Assembly: GCF_009932395.1 (NCBI RefSeq)
Contig: NZ_LSRS01000003.1
Coordinates: forward strand, 116,951-180,950
Reading direction: 5' to 3'
Source of the DNA: Sporotomaculum syntrophicum
GTDB taxonomy: Bacteria > Bacillota > Desulfotomaculia > Desulfotomaculales > Desulfallaceae
Length of the DNA stretch: 64,000 bases
The stretch's first letter is position 1. Each line of letters starts with the position of its first letter. The position numbers and the translations under genes are program-made. Below are positions 8,042 to 17,428 of the stretch, piece by piece. The notes under the pieces were generated by a model, which made no database searches, was not told the origin of the DNA, and was given only the letters and a program-made list of their open reading frames with translations.

Positions 8042-9706
8042 TTAAAGGTTTGAGATGAGCCGTGGCTCACTGCCCATAATTTTATATTTAGCTTCCTTGA
8101 CGACAGTTCCGTCTGCCCTGGTTTTCTTAAAAACAACCAGGTCGTGGCCGTCACTTGTTTTACTTTGAGAGGTTTCGTAAATATATCTCACGCCATCTTC
8201 AATTTGCTCTCTACTACCAATCCAGTACGGGCAGCTATTTAGAAACGAATCATACTTAGTTAACTCTGAGAATAGCTTATTCGAAGCCTCCACGTTAATG
8301 TAAACTAGTTGTTTGGCCACATGACCTGCGTTCACCTCCGCAGACCGGCCAATACCGGTTAAATATTTCGCCGCCTGCTCTTCCTGCTGCCTGATCAAGT
8401 CGGCATAGTACTTTTCACTAGCCAGCACTTGTGCATGCAGTTTGGCGGGAAACATCTTCTTAACGGAATCGGTATAACCGGCCCCGTCCACCGGCTCTTT
8501 ATATTCACATATGGAGTAGATTCCCTGTTCATTTCTAGAAAAGGTCATCACGGTTGGGATTGCCCCGCTGCCGCTTATTTTGGTAAATACCCCGTTTTCA
8601 AAGCCGAACCACCCCACACTGGCAACGGTATATGCCTTAACCGTTCCATCCCGCTCTTCTGTGTCTAAAATGATATGGCCCTCAGTGATACACTCCCCGT
8701 CAAGGTAGCCTTTACCCTGGTCCTTGATGGCAGCACTGACCGCCTGCTCAAGATTCCCGGGCTCCGCAGCTTGTCTTTGTACGCCAATTACAATACCGGG
8801 CGCAGGCTGAACTTGATACATCGAATCAGCGCACCTAATGGTGACGAGCTTTTCACCCGCATTGTTCCCCTGGGGATCAAATATTGTTACAGTTACCTTA
8901 GTGTTCTCAGCGCCATTTATTTGCCCGTCCTTACTAACTGGTGACCAGTAAACCGAATTGCCATAAGAAAGCTCAACTGTTTTAGCACCACCGGACAGTT
9001 GACCGGTAGATGAGTCCCATTTAAACAACACCCCATTATCCGCTGCATAACGAACCTTCCCCACAGGATTCCGGTATTCCGCCGCAATACGTATGCCCGG
9101 GGTACTGGACATGGCCGGTGTATATTGCTCCGGGAAAACCAACAGTTTAAAGGCCAGCTGGTTTAAAAAATCACTGAACACCTTGATATCCCTGGAGTAT
9201 TCCCATGGGTCTTGCTGGTAGCTTTGTTGAACCCCGGTTCTCGTATACTGGTATTTTAACTGATTGTTTGCTTCGGCGGTGTCACTGGCTATATTAAAGG
9301 AAATTTGCTCCACATTTTTAATCAGCGCAAAAATTATCACCGCATTATCGTGGAGGGTTACATCTATTAGATCTGTGTATGTACCAGCGTTGCTAATATC
9401 ATAATTAACCGTTAAACCATAGGGTTTATGTTCCGTGGCCAGTGATATCCCTTTCTTATACTCACCCAGGGGCAGTTTACTTAAAAGGTTGCCAATATTA
9501 CCGGCATCCCCGATATACTGAGATCTATGGGCAAATAAATCACCCGGGTGATATTCTGAATACGTATTGGCCCCTATGTCATGGCGGCCATTACCGTCAC
9601 CGATTACGTTAGTTAATAAAATACCGCCCAGTATCAAAATACACAGCATCCCGGTTATTAAGATAACGCTCCTTTTGCCTGTAAAAAAACCTGACCCCTT
9701 AGTCAT
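8042..9706 (-). CDS. Membrane-anchored DUF4825-like protein
   Basis: 554 aa. One hydrophobic anchor near residues 13-33, rest extracytoplasmic. Residues 58-150 match the DUF4825 pattern: SQYIGDAGNIGNLLSKLPLG, then YGLTVNYD. DUF4825 occurs at the C-terminus of BlaR/MecR-type peptidases and in anti-sigma-like membrane proteins and is thought to sense envelope signals. The middle (about 210-300) is beta-rich (VYWSPVSKDGQ), and the last 200 residues include a charged helix (VLASEKYYADLIRQQEEQAA). ATG start with GGGAGGTGGG upstream. No regulator is adjacent. Sensor or lipid-envelope role is only a guess. Confidence 0.6.
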   Translation of the reverse strand: MTKGSGFFTGKRSVILITGMLCILILGGILLTNVIGDGNGRHDIGANTYSEYHPGDLFAHRSQYIGDAGNIGNLLSKLPLGEYKKGISLATEHKPYGLTVNYDISNAGTYTDLIDVTLHDNAVIIFALIKNVEQISFNIASDTAEANNQLKYQYTRTGVQQSYQQDPWEYSRDIKVFSDFLNQLAFKLLVFPEQYTPAMSSTPGIRIAAEYRNPVGKVRYAADNGVLFKWDSSTGQLSGGAKTVELSYGNSVYWSPVSKDGQINGAENTKVTVTIFDPQGNNAGEKLVTIRCADSMYQVQPAPGIVIGVQRQAAEPGNLEQAVSAAIKDQGKGYLDGECITEGHIILDTEERDGTVKAYTVASVGWFGFENGVFTKISGSGAIPTVMTFSRNEQGIYSICEYKEPVDGAGYTDSVKKMFPAKLHAQVLASEKYYADLIRQQEEQAAKYLTGIGRSAEVNAGHVAKQLVYINVEASNKLFSELTKYDSFLNSCPYWIGSREQIEDGVRYIYETSQSKTSDGHDLVVFKKTRADGTVVKEAKYKIMGSEPRLISNL

Positions 9707-9821
9707 TTTTAACCCACCTCCCTAACATATTTTAACACAAAATATCATGGGCTTCCCACCGCATCATCGAAATCACTCACCACAGGTTAACCGACCGGCA
9801 GCTCGCCTGCGATGAGTGGAG

Positions 9822-9851
9822 AGAGGGAACCTTAATCCAAAGGTTCCCTCT
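9822..9851. terminator. Terminator-like hairpin between paaK and the DUF4825 gene
   Basis: Perfect 12-base arms (AGAGGGAACCTT and its complement) around a 6-base loop, 40 bp downstream of the paaK stop. Little T-run on the paaK strand; may end paaK transcription or act as a 5' structure of the next gene. Confidence 0.5.
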
Positions 9852-9890
9852 TAACGAGCTCAAATTCTCTTGACCACTTCCCCGGCTGTC

Positions 9891-11192
9891 TTAGATCTCC
9901 CGCCGGTCCACAATGCGCTTGGCTTTGCCTTCACTGCGCGGAATGGTCCGCGGCTCCACCAGCTTAATGCGAGCTGAAATGCCCAGCACACTGTTGATGC
10001 GCGAATACAACCGCCGCTCCAGATTCTCCAGCTTGCGCACCTCATCGTTAAACATTTCCGCAGACAGCTCAACCCATATTTCCATTTCGTCCAGAGTACC
10101 CTTCCGGTCCACCACCAGCTGGTAATGGGGCTCGGTTTCCCCGAACTCCAGCAGCACGCTTTCAATTTGCGTTGGGAACACATTGACCCCCCGGATAACC
10201 AGCATGTCGTCACTGCGCCCGGTTACCCGCTGCATCCGCACGTGGGTACGCCCACACGGGCAGGGTTCCGGATTAAGGACGGTGATATCCCTGGTTCTGT
10301 AGCGTATCACCGGGAATGCTTCCTTGGTTAAGGAAGTAAGCACCAGTTCTCCCGGTGTACCATAGGGGACCGGTTCTTCCGTCTCGGGATCAATAATTTC
10401 AGCAATGAAATGATCCTCGTTAATATGCATGCCGTGTTTGTCCTGGCATTCCATAGCTACCCCCGGCCCCATCACTTCACTGAGCCCATAAATATCCAGC
10501 GCGATAATATCAAGCTTTTGCTCCAGTTGTTCCCGCATGCGTTCCGACCAGGGTTCAGCCCCGAAGATTCCCGCTCTTAAAGGTAACTTGGTGAAGTCGA
10601 TCCCCCGGTTAATGCCTTCTTCAGCCAGGTATAAGGCATAAGAAGGCGTGCAGGCCAGCATGGTGGAACCGAAATCTTGCATGAGCATGAGCTGCCTGCT
10701 GGTGTTACCGCCTGAAGCAGGCACAACCGTAGCTCCGAGGCACTCGACACCGTAGTGGGCGCCCAGACCGCCGGTAAACAGGCCGTAGCCGTAACCCACC
10801 TGCACAATATCCTTTTCGGAGCCCCCGGCCATCACCAGCGCCCTGGCAATTAAGTTTGCCCAGGTATCGATATCGTTTTTGGTGTAGCCCACAACGATTG
10901 GTTTACCGGTGGTACCCGAGGAGGCGTGCAGCCGCACCACTTGCTCCCTTGGTACGGCAAAAAGCCCGTAAGGGTAATTATCCCGCAAATCGGTCTTTAC
11001 AGTAAAAGGCAGTTTGCGCAAATCATCCAGTGAATGTATATTTTCCGGGGTAATGCCCCTTTCCTTAAATGCCTGCTGATAAAAAGGTACATTTTCATAA
11101 GTTCTGGCCACAGTGGCCTTTAGTCTGGTTAACTGCAGATCCGCCAGTTGATCGCGAGACATGGTTTCGTATTCAGGATTCCAGTACAACAC
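9891..11192 (-). CDS. paaK: Phenylacetate-CoA ligase
   Basis: Cytoplasmic ANL-superfamily enzyme that activates phenylacetate (or another aryl acid) to its CoA thioester with ATP. The adenylate signature [11 protein letters not shown], the YGLSE motif, the YRTRDI hinge Arg/Asp and the C-terminal [10 protein letters not shown] with the catalytic Lys are present; about 433 aa, normal for PaaK. Start: an ATG at 11225 has no ribosome site and one at 11201 abuts AAGGAGA; the GTG at 11192 ([11 protein letters not shown]) has good spacing and matches the family N-terminus. It stands alone, downstream of a T-box leader that appears to read Phe, implying use in making phenylalanine from phenylacetate (via phenylacetyl-CoA and an indolepyruvate-type oxidoreductase elsewhere) rather than degradation. 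Confidence 0.93.
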   Translation of the reverse strand: MLYWNPEYETMSRDQLADLQLTRLKATVARTYENVPFYQQAFKERGITPENIHSLDDLRKLPFTVKTDLRDNYPYGLFAVPREQVVRLHASSGTTGKPIVVGYTKNDIDTWANLIARALVMAGGSEKDIVQVGYGYGLFTGGLGAHYGVECLGATVVPASGGNTSRQLMLMQDFGSTMLACTPSYALYLAEEGINRGIDFTKLPLRAGIFGAEPWSERMREQLEQKLDIIALDIYGLSEVMGPGVAMECQDKHGMHINEDHFIAEIIDPETEEPVPYGTPGELVLTSLTKEAFPVIRYRTRDITVLNPEPCPCGRTHVRMQRVTGRSDDMLVIRGVNVFPTQIESVLLEFGETEPHYQLVVDRKGTLDEMEIWVELSAEMFNDEVRKLENLERRLYSRINSVLGISARIKLVEPRTIPRSEGKAKRIVDRREI

Positions 11193-11254
11193 GTTTATCA
11201 TTCTCCTTTTCACTATTTTAGCCATCCGGGCATCATTACATTAATTTATTTAAT

Positions 11255-11294
11255 AAAAAGGCCACAGCTTCCGTTAGGGACGAAAGCTGTGGCC
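11255..11294 (-). terminator. Second T-box-type terminator before paaK
   Basis: On the minus strand an 11-base-arm hairpin (GGCCACAGCTT and complement) ends in TTTTT. A T-box sequence lies just 5' of it at 11298-11311, so it is the terminator alternative to an antiterminator. Confidence 0.85.
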
Positions 11295-11297
11295 TTC

Positions 11298-11660
11298 CGC
11301 GGTACCACCCCTATTGGTTATGTAAAATAACCCACTCTAAGAGTATGGCTCTAACCTCCTGCTAACAGGCGTACCAAATAAAAAACTTTTCATCCTCAAT
11401 AAGGGACGAAAAGTTGTTCGCGGTACCACCCTTGTTGGCCCAAAGGACCCACTCATTAGCAGAGTACTAGTAATATTATTCATACTCCCTTCCTTTTAAC
11501 GGTGGAAGTTTCCGTCCGAGCCTACTTGCAATTTGTTTCAACCCGGCAGTTCGGGGGAGAACTTCAACGAATCATACTTTAGAAGCGTTCGCAGTCTATG
11601 ACGCTTCCTCCCTGTAAAGCTGTGTTACGCTTACTTTGCCCCTTCATTACTTTTAGCAGG
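11298..11660 (-). promoter_or_regulatory. T-box leader of paaK with duplicated antiterminator
   Basis: Two conserved T-box sequences (GGTGGTACCGCG type) occur at 11419-11432 and 11298-11311, each followed by its own hairpin plus T-run (11380-11415 and 11255-11294). Only the first is preceded by a full Stem I-like region (about 11480-11650). The second is preceded by just some 90 bases: a Stem III-like part but no Stem I. By alignment with the leuA leader (GAA-CTC-TCCC), the specifier triplet is TTC at 11559-11561, i.e. Phe. So one uncharged-tRNA sensor seems coupled to two terminators in series. T-box identity is sure; Phe specificity is inferred. Confidence 0.85.
11380..11415 (-). terminator. 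First T-box terminator before paaK
   Basis: Minus-strand hairpin with AACTTTTC pairing GAAAAGTT, followed by TTTTTTA, immediately 3' of the T-box sequence at 11419-11432. Confidence 0.8.
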
Positions 11661-11674
11661 AACATTTTGATGAT

Positions 11675-11702
11675 ATTTTATCATATTCTTACCAAAGGTC
11701 AA
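11675..11702 (-). promoter_or_regulatory. Promoter of the paaK T-box transcript
   Basis: Minus strand: TTGACC (11697-11702), 16-base spacer, TAAAAT (11675-11680), a good sigma-A match just upstream of the leader. Confidence 0.6.
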
Positions 11703-11751
11703 CAGATTTTTTTTGTTACCTGTCACCCCATTTTTTGGCGTTTCTCACTTC

Positions 11752-13821
11752 TTACGTCCAGGGATTTGCCGACATTGAGTTTTTTTTCTCCAATAGAACT
11801 TGCAACGAACTCTTAGAGCTGCCCTCTTCCTTCCCGCTGCCGCTCCTGTCCGGCTTAAGATCCGCTATCCTGTGCACCACCCGGGCCCCTTCCGGTAAAG
11901 CACCCAGCGCAACCCGCTCCCAGGGCATACCCAGCACCGGCTCCAATACTGCTATCGCACCCCGGTCATCACTAGTGCGGATTAGCCTGCCGCAGCCCTG
12001 TTTCAATTTTAAGCCCATTTCCGGATAATCCACCAACGAAACCGGATCAAGCTCCTGTTCCAACACCTGACGCCTGCGGGCTTCGATCAGGGGGTCCCGT
12101 GGCGGGAATGGCAGCTGCCAAATCACCAGTAGTGACAGCGGTTCACCGGGCACGTCAATACCCTCCCAAAATCCCGACCCAACTAGTACCGATGATGTAT
12201 CTTCCCGAAATTTTCGGATCAGGTAGCCACGTTCCCCGCTATCCTCCCAAAGAAATGGAAAGGACAGCCGGTACTCTTGCAAAGCCTTTCTAATTCTGCG
12301 CACTTCGGATGGAGCATTGGTCAGTACCAGGGCCCGGCCTGACCAAAGGCGCAGTAAAGCCACCAAGCGCCCCAGGGCTAAAGGAAACCGGGATATTTGC
12401 CGCTGCTCCGGGAATCGCCTGGGCAAGTACACCTGCACCTGTTGATCATAATTAAATGAACTGGCCACGGAAGAGGTGGACGACTTTAACACTCCCACCG
12501 TGCGGGCAAAGTAACTAAAGTCCCCGGCTGTACTCAGGGTGGCGGAGGAAAACACAACGGGCAGCCCCTTAGCAAAGAGGTGTTTGTTCAGTAGTTCGCC
12601 AAGATCACGGGGCACCACCCAAAAGCTTCCATCGCCCCGCTCAACCCAAACAATAACATCCTTACCCTCCTTACGACCAAACCGGCGCAAAGCCATAATT
12701 GACCGTTCCACCCTGGCCTCATAGGACTGCAAGCGGGTATCGGAAAGGGACTGCAGTTGCAGCTCTTGCTCGTTTTGCAGCTCAAAATACAAGGCCTCCA
12801 GGGCACGCTGCATGGTATGAGCCGCCTTCAGCAGCTGGTCACTTATCCGGACGATAAACCGGTCGGATCGCTCATCCTCAATGGTAGAGTTATGTAAAAT
12901 GTTAAAGAAACGGGCAGTGGCCGCATCAGTTGCCACAACAGCCGCCAGCAAGGATGTCCTGGCCCCCTGGATCTTTTCCAGGGCTAAGAGCATGCTGTTA
13001 ATATCCTCCTCGTCAACCTGCCGGCCTGCCCGCATGGCGGCGGGGAGCACAACCTTGTGACCCTCATCAAAGATCACGGCTGCATAATCAGGCAACAGGG
13101 GCAGCTTGCCATCGGCAATTCTTTCTTCCCTCGTCCACAGGTCATCAAAAAAAATCCCGTGGTCGCAGACGATCAAATCCAGGGCTGCCCGGTAATGCTC
13201 CCTGGCCTTGACAGGCTTGCAGTACCCCCGGGCAGGACATGTATCACAGGACATATCCTCATCCCAGGCCACCTGCGCCCAGACACGGTCCGGTACCTGG
13301 GGCAGCTCGGAGCGCTCTCCCCGGCCGGTCTCCCCGGCCCAGCTAAGCACTTTATCCAGCGTTTTATCCGGCTGTTCCCAAAGCGGGTTATTAAGCTGGT
13401 CAACCTTGGCATCGCAAATATACTGCCGTGGATCCTTAGCCATCCGGGCGTCGATATCCAAGCCGAGCAAGCTCGATAGCTTTTCGATATCGCCCCCCGG
13501 CCCGGCCAGCTGTTCCTGTAGGACCGTTGAAGCACAGGCAATCACCGCAGGCCTTCCTTTAAACCTGGCATAAGCAACTGCAGTCAGCAGATAAGCAAAA
13601 GTCTTACCGGTGCCCAAGCCCGCCTCGGCAAAATGTACTTTTCCCTTGCACACGGCATCCGCCAGCTGAAAAGCGGTAAAGATCTGTTCCTCACGGATTT
13701 CATACCCGTGCTCCGGCAGCACATCGTAAAACACATCGCCAATCCACCGGGCCAGCTTGGCCCGGAAATCATCTTTCCCCCGGTACGCAAAGGGTACCTG
13801 GGGTCTTGCCGGGGAAGACAT
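11752..13821 (-). CDS. DinG/XPD-type ATP-dependent DNA helicase
   Basis: About 689 aa superfamily-2 helicase of the iron-sulfur XPD/DinG group, a 5'-3' DNA unwinding enzyme. N-terminal Q-like EEQ, Walker A EAGLGTGKT, four cysteines of a 4Fe-4S domain (CDTC, then C and a later C in DLIVCDHG), the DEGH Walker B box, and C-terminal motifs with LVGSGFWEGIDVPG and QGCGRLIRTSDDRG (motif VI Arg). Start: the frame opens with a TTG at 13842, but the ATG at 13821 has GGTGATC, complementary to the 16S 3' end, at good spacing. It lacks the exonuclease domain of Bacillus DinG. Likely role in repair or resolving DNA structures. Confidence 0.88.
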   Translation of the reverse strand: MSSPARPQVPFAYRGKDDFRAKLARWIGDVFYDVLPEHGYEIREEQIFTAFQLADAVCKGKVHFAEAGLGTGKTFAYLLTAVAYARFKGRPAVIACASTVLQEQLAGPGGDIEKLSSLLGLDIDARMAKDPRQYICDAKVDQLNNPLWEQPDKTLDKVLSWAGETGRGERSELPQVPDRVWAQVAWDEDMSCDTCPARGYCKPVKAREHYRAALDLIVCDHGIFFDDLWTREERIADGKLPLLPDYAAVIFDEGHKVVLPAAMRAGRQVDEEDINSMLLALEKIQGARTSLLAAVVATDAATARFFNILHNSTIEDERSDRFIVRISDQLLKAAHTMQRALEALYFELQNEQELQLQSLSDTRLQSYEARVERSIMALRRFGRKEGKDVIVWVERGDGSFWVVPRDLGELLNKHLFAKGLPVVFSSATLSTAGDFSYFARTVGVLKSSTSSVASSFNYDQQVQVYLPRRFPEQRQISRFPLALGRLVALLRLWSGRALVLTNAPSEVRRIRKALQEYRLSFPFLWEDSGERGYLIRKFREDTSSVLVGSGFWEGIDVPGEPLSLLVIWQLPFPPRDPLIEARRRQVLEQELDPVSLVDYPEMGLKLKQGCGRLIRTSDDRGAIAVLEPVLGMPWERVALGALPEGARVVHRIADLKPDRSGSGKEEGSSKSSLQVLLEKKNSMSANPWT

Positions 13822-14032
13822 ACTGATCACCGCTTTCGACAATTTACTATTAGTGTAGCGTATTTACCAAAGGATTTGTTTATTATTTTTAACATTATTA
13901 CCATAAATCATAACCCGGCCTTACCAATAAATACACCGAATATAGCCAATTAGTTCTCTATCAATACATAAACTGGCGGGTATCCTTGTGCTCGCGTTGG
14001 CACTACGGTATTTTTTAAACAAGTGGTCGGCC

Positions 14033-14335
14033 TTATACAAAAAGTCTTCCTAGAAAACCTAAGAACAAAAGAACGAAAGTAACTATCATTACAAATCTAC
14101 CGATAACCAAATTATATTTCTTATACAGCATATACCCAATAAACATCGGGGTTAAATAGCTTATAAAAATGGATATTTGTTGGGGTATATTACTAATGGT
14201 TAGAATGTTTAAAATAAATGCATATGATAAATAGGCAATAAAAAGGCCTCCCAAATTCATAAGAATGCTATATAGCCTTTCTTTCAATTTGCTAATCTCC
14301 TTTTTACTACAGCAAGATGATTTATATAAATCCAT
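14033..14335 (-). CDS. Small membrane protein (100 aa)
   Basis: Hypothetical protein with a Cys-Cys pair near the N-terminus (SSCCSKKE), an amphipathic stretch, then three hydrophobic helices (about residues 24-46, 53-70, 80-98). No family recognised. ATG start preceded by a weak purine-rich site. Followed upstream on the same strand by another small membrane peptide gene; both are AT-rich relative to neighbours. Confidence 0.5.
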   Translation of the reverse strand: MDLYKSSCCSKKEISKLKERLYSILMNLGGLFIAYLSYAFILNILTISNIPQQISIFISYLTPMFIGYMLYKKYNLVIGRFVMIVTFVLLFLGFLGRLFV

Positions 14336-14359
14336 TTGGCCAGAGCATTTCCTGAAGCC

Positions 14360-14464
14360 TTAAGTAAACATAGTTGTGTTTTTTTGACTTTGTTCAAAAA
14401 GCATATAACCTAGAAAGATATTTAATAATAAAGTGATTATTAAAGAATACCTAATCTTATTCAA
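14360..14464 (-). CDS. Small membrane peptide (34 aa)
   Basis: TTG start with GAAGGTGAT at good spacing gives a peptide of one hydrophobic helix (YSLIITLLLNIFLGYMLF) and a polar tail. The frame is open further upstream, where the DNA at 14509-14548 resembles a stretch upstream of the sigma factor gene near 22845. Could be a genuine small protein or the end of a decayed gene. Confidence 0.3.
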   Translation of the reverse strand: MNKIRYSLIITLLLNIFLGYMLFEQSQKNTTMFT

Positions 14465-14582
14465 GCTAATATCACCTTCACATACAAAAAAATAATTGTC
14501 AACCTGGCATTCTCCCCCAACACTTCTCAATTGCAAAGTAATAACCATATTTCTAGGTTGTGTAAATGAAAGCAGATGGGTA

Positions 14583-15839
14583 TTAATTAGGCAGCACTTG
14601 AACGGTCCCCATAAATAATATGGTTCCCGTTAGCTCATCCCTGATGGCAAAGAAGAACGGGCGGTCTATAACCATATTGACTATCTGCGGTATCCCTTTG
14701 CATAGTAATTCTACGGAAGTTGCCGCGGCAGCCTCCGAGCCTTCCTCGTTTACCTCAATAAAGGTTTTATGTTTGACATCACCGATATAGACTACCGGAA
14801 CCGGCGGTATTGGGCACATATTGCCGAAATCGGCCTGTTCGCTGTCAAAAGCAACTTGCATCCCCAGGGTTTTTAACGTGTCCTTGAGGTTCACTGCATA
14901 TTCGTATTTAAAACGCGGCAAAACAAGCTGCACCGTAGTTTCCGTAAATTGAGGCATCCACTTTTCCCAATTAGCGGCGTCGAGATTCCGGTAGAACTCC
15001 GCAAGACCGGATTCCTGTTCCGGAAGAAAAACGTACATACTGACCCTTTGGTTACCATAGGGAATCCGCACGCTCCGGAAGTTGTCACCCTGGTAGTAAC
15101 CGTATTGACCCGTCCGGGACATCATGAGCAGTTTTACTTGCGTACCGTCCGGCAGATTAAATAAGCCTGCCTTGGTTTCCGATGGGTCAAACTTATCCGC
15201 CCAACTTCCTTTAAAATAAATAGCGTTAATTAAAAATAAAGCATCGTTAGCCTCAATGCGCTCAACAATATTGTCGATCTTGCCGCCGGTATTCTTTTTA
15301 ACCCAGTTATTAATGGCCTTCGCAGCGCTGGGATGGGAAAAATCCAGGGTATTAACTTCAGCGGCATAATAATCCCTGTTTCTCCCAATAAACTCAGGTT
15401 TAAAGTCAATGTCTTCACTGGCCCAGAGCGAATTGGCAACGGTGAGCTGCACCCCGGGGTCGGGATTTTCCAGTATGGTCTTCAGTTCGGCATTAGCCCG
15501 GTTCACCTCTTCCAGGCTCATTCCTTGCAATTCCAAGACTTTGGCCATTGCTTCTTTAGTTGCGCCGTCCGCTCCGTTATAAGTCATCGCCAGCGCCATA
15601 GACACGCTTGCAGGCGAAACAAAGATATTTTGTCCGGGGTCTCCTTGCGCCAGTTCATGGAAAAGCTTAAAGCCAAATCCCGTATTTGCAGCCACCAGTC
15701 GCGGGTCCACCGACTCAGCGGGCGCCGGTTTTTTCACGACTACCGGCGTGGAGCTTGCACACCCCACGGTGAATAAGCCTACAATCAAAAGGTGTATTAT
15801 CGAAAATAAAATCCAAGGCCGCAATTTTATCACAACCAA
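14583..15839 (-). CDS. Serpin-family protease inhibitor, lipoprotein
   Basis: 418 aa. The N-terminus is a lipoprotein signal ending LFTVGC, so the protein should be anchored outside the membrane by its Cys (about residue 27). The rest is a full-length serpin: FVSPASVSMALAMTYNGA, FLINAIYFKGSW, the hinge EVNEEGSEAAAATSV (small-residue hinge of inhibitory serpins), the reactive loop ending near ELLCKGIP, and the C-terminal DRPFFFAIRDELTGTILFMG. Inhibitory serpins trap serine or cysteine proteases irreversibly; P1 is not certain from sequence. TTG start with GGAGGGG. Single gene. Confidence 0.93.
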   Translation of the reverse strand: MVVIKLRPWILFSIIHLLIVGLFTVGCASSTPVVVKKPAPAESVDPRLVAANTGFGFKLFHELAQGDPGQNIFVSPASVSMALAMTYNGADGATKEAMAKVLELQGMSLEEVNRANAELKTILENPDPGVQLTVANSLWASEDIDFKPEFIGRNRDYYAAEVNTLDFSHPSAAKAINNWVKKNTGGKIDNIVERIEANDALFLINAIYFKGSWADKFDPSETKAGLFNLPDGTQVKLLMMSRTGQYGYYQGDNFRSVRIPYGNQRVSMYVFLPEQESGLAEFYRNLDAANWEKWMPQFTETTVQLVLPRFKYEYAVNLKDTLKTLGMQVAFDSEQADFGNMCPIPPVPVVYIGDVKHKTFIEVNEEGSEAAAATSVELLCKGIPQIVNMVIDRPFFFAIRDELTGTILFMGTVQVLPN

Positions 15840-15906
15840 TTTCCCCTCCTTCCTAATCTTCTCTATAACTAAGACGTAAAAGTTTACAAACGTTTTCCTT
15901 TCCTGA

Positions 15907-16499
15907 TTAACTTATCCAAATAATATCGGCCTTGTCAACCTGCCAGGTATTGTCCTTATAGATAATTGTAGTTACAACACCAATAGTTCCATTGCCGGGT
16001 CGGTATTTTGAACCCTCGATTTGAACTTTGGTGTCAGATTTAACCTGACTAACTTGGCCGTAAGTCATGCATTTTGCAGTTCTAAAATTCAGGGGGAGTT
16101 GAATCTCCCCCTGAATTAAGAACTTGCTTCAATATCAATTTTTTAATACTTAAAAGGATTCCATCTAGTGTCAGACTCTTCTCATCAAACAATCCTTTTT
16201 GCTTTAAGTCATCAAAAGAAGCTTCTATAACTGTGACCTTGCATTTTTTGAAATAATCTAAAATGGTAGTTTTGTCTTGAGCACTTATATTAAGGCCGGT
16301 CATATCAATAGCGATGTATTCCATATCTGAATTTAGTCCTGCATCAAAGCGGCATAAAGGAATCAAAAGCCAGAGTGTATATTTGAGGCAAGTTTTGCTC
16401 GGCCTTTACTTCTTTCATTCCCTGGTTGTATCCTGAGAAAACAAATAACATTATTATTGCAATGCCTATCATCCAAGAGGACGTTTTTTCATAGTTCAA
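15907..16499 (-). pseudogene. Decayed membrane-anchored hypothetical gene
   Basis: Three leftward frames form one protein: an N-terminus from a TTG at 16499 (NYEKTSSWMIGIAIIML, a membrane anchor), continuing to YTLAFDSFMPL; then, after one extra T in a TTT at about 16344, DAGLNSDMEYIAIDMTG through LTLDGILLSIKKL; then QVKSDTKVQIEGSKY ending NTWQVDKADIIWIS. The last two parts are separated by a 26-base-arm-total palindrome (see 16086-16117) and lie in different frames. Similar proteins of Gram-positive bacteria have this order of parts as far as I recall, but no function is known. At least two lesions, so non-functional. Confidence 0.55.
16086..16117. repeat. Perfect palindrome inside a pseudogene
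   Basis: 13-base arms (AATTCAGGGGGAG and its exact complement) around a 6-base loop. It lies between two in-order parts of the same decayed coding region and is flanked by TTA on both sides, consistent with insertion of a 31-base palindrome with a 3-bp target duplication. No T-run, so not a typical terminator. Confidence 0.55.
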
Positions 16500-16570
16500 C
16501 CCCCCGAAGTAGTAGTGGGTGTAAGGGAATGTGCTATCTGGAGGATATATTTGCCCCGCCTGGATAGTTG

Positions 16571-17428
16571 TTATTTAGTAGTGAGATTTTGGTAATTGCG
16601 TTCCAGCATTGCTTTTAAGGACGCCTCCAAGTCCCCACCTTCCTCCATAACAGTTCCCGTCCAAAGGATGCCTATAAGCGATGTTTTGCCGCCCTTCCGG
16701 GATATAACCAGTTGCGGGCTGCCCATGCTGCAGGTTTCCATAAGCCATCCGGCTTCATCAACCTGCATACCACCGGCCAGAACCACTTTACTCAAATCAT
16801 CCGGCAAAAGGCGGTATTCCAGTGCGTAAACATAAATGGGCGTATCCGCCAACTGCTCAAACTTCTTAACCAATGCCAGGCGGGTTATTTTACTATCGAT
16901 GATCTTTACACTGCTTGATTCAAAACCCCGATAATGAGCAATGTCGTTCTTGATAAACTCCCATGCGATACTATGCACATCATCCGGTGCTGCTGCCTCC
17001 AATTCCGGTTGGCCTGCTTGATTTATTTGCACCGTTCGGCTCACGGCATCCCATTCTACTTCTGCGCCAAACGCTTCAGAAACAAACCTCAGCGGAACCA
17101 TAGTTCTTCCCTGAATAACTTTAGCCAGAGCATCTAAGCGGATAACTTCTTCGTTAAGAAAACCATGCGTTGCTAATGTTTGCAGGCGTATTCTGGTTTG
17201 TCCTTTAGTAGCAATGATAGTTTCAGTCGTTGCATCATAATTTACCATAGCACCTAAAGCTTCAAAAACAGTACGAAGGGGCACCAGTACCCGATCGTTT
17301 TCAACAACCGGTTGGACATCAAACTGAAGTTGCTTACCGTTTAAAATTACCGTAATTGGTTGAGCCGCCATTACACTACTAGGTAAAGTAGCCATTAATA
17401 ATATTCCACTAACAAAATTACTAACCAC
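16571..17428 (-). CDS. Copper amine oxidase N-terminal (stalk) domain protein
   Basis: 285 aa exported protein. Signal-like hydrophobic N-terminus ending SVMAAQ. Then a tandem stalk domain: VILNGKQLQFDVQPVVE, RVLVPLRTVFEALGA, and again RTMVPLRFVSEAFGAEVEWD, the signature of copper amine oxidase N-domains, which in Firmicutes are cell-surface modules without oxidase activity. The C-terminal 140 residues (from DDVHSIAWEFIKND) are unrecognised. GTG start; the GGGAGG lies about 19 bases upstream, rather far, so the exact start is uncertain. Single gene. Confidence 0.75.
   Translation of the reverse strand: MVSNFVSGILLMATLPSSVMAAQPITVILNGKQLQFDVQPVVENDRVLVPLRTVFEALGAMVNYDATTETIIATKGQTRIRLQTLATHGFLNEEVIRLDALAKVIQGRTMVPLRFVSEAFGAEVEWDAVSRTVQINQAGQPELEAAAPDDVHSIAWEFIKNDIAHYRGFESSSVKIIDSKITRLALVKKFEQLADTPIYVYALEYRLLPDDLSKVVLAGGMQVDEAGWLMETCSMGSPQLVISRKGGKTSLIGILWTGTVMEEGGDLEASLKAMLERNYQNLTTK

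Noticed and set aside
11752..13842. Long rightward frames opposite the helicase gene, such as 13057-13479 and 13633-13953
   Set aside because: They are shadows of a strongly supported helicase on the other strand, with no ribosome sites.
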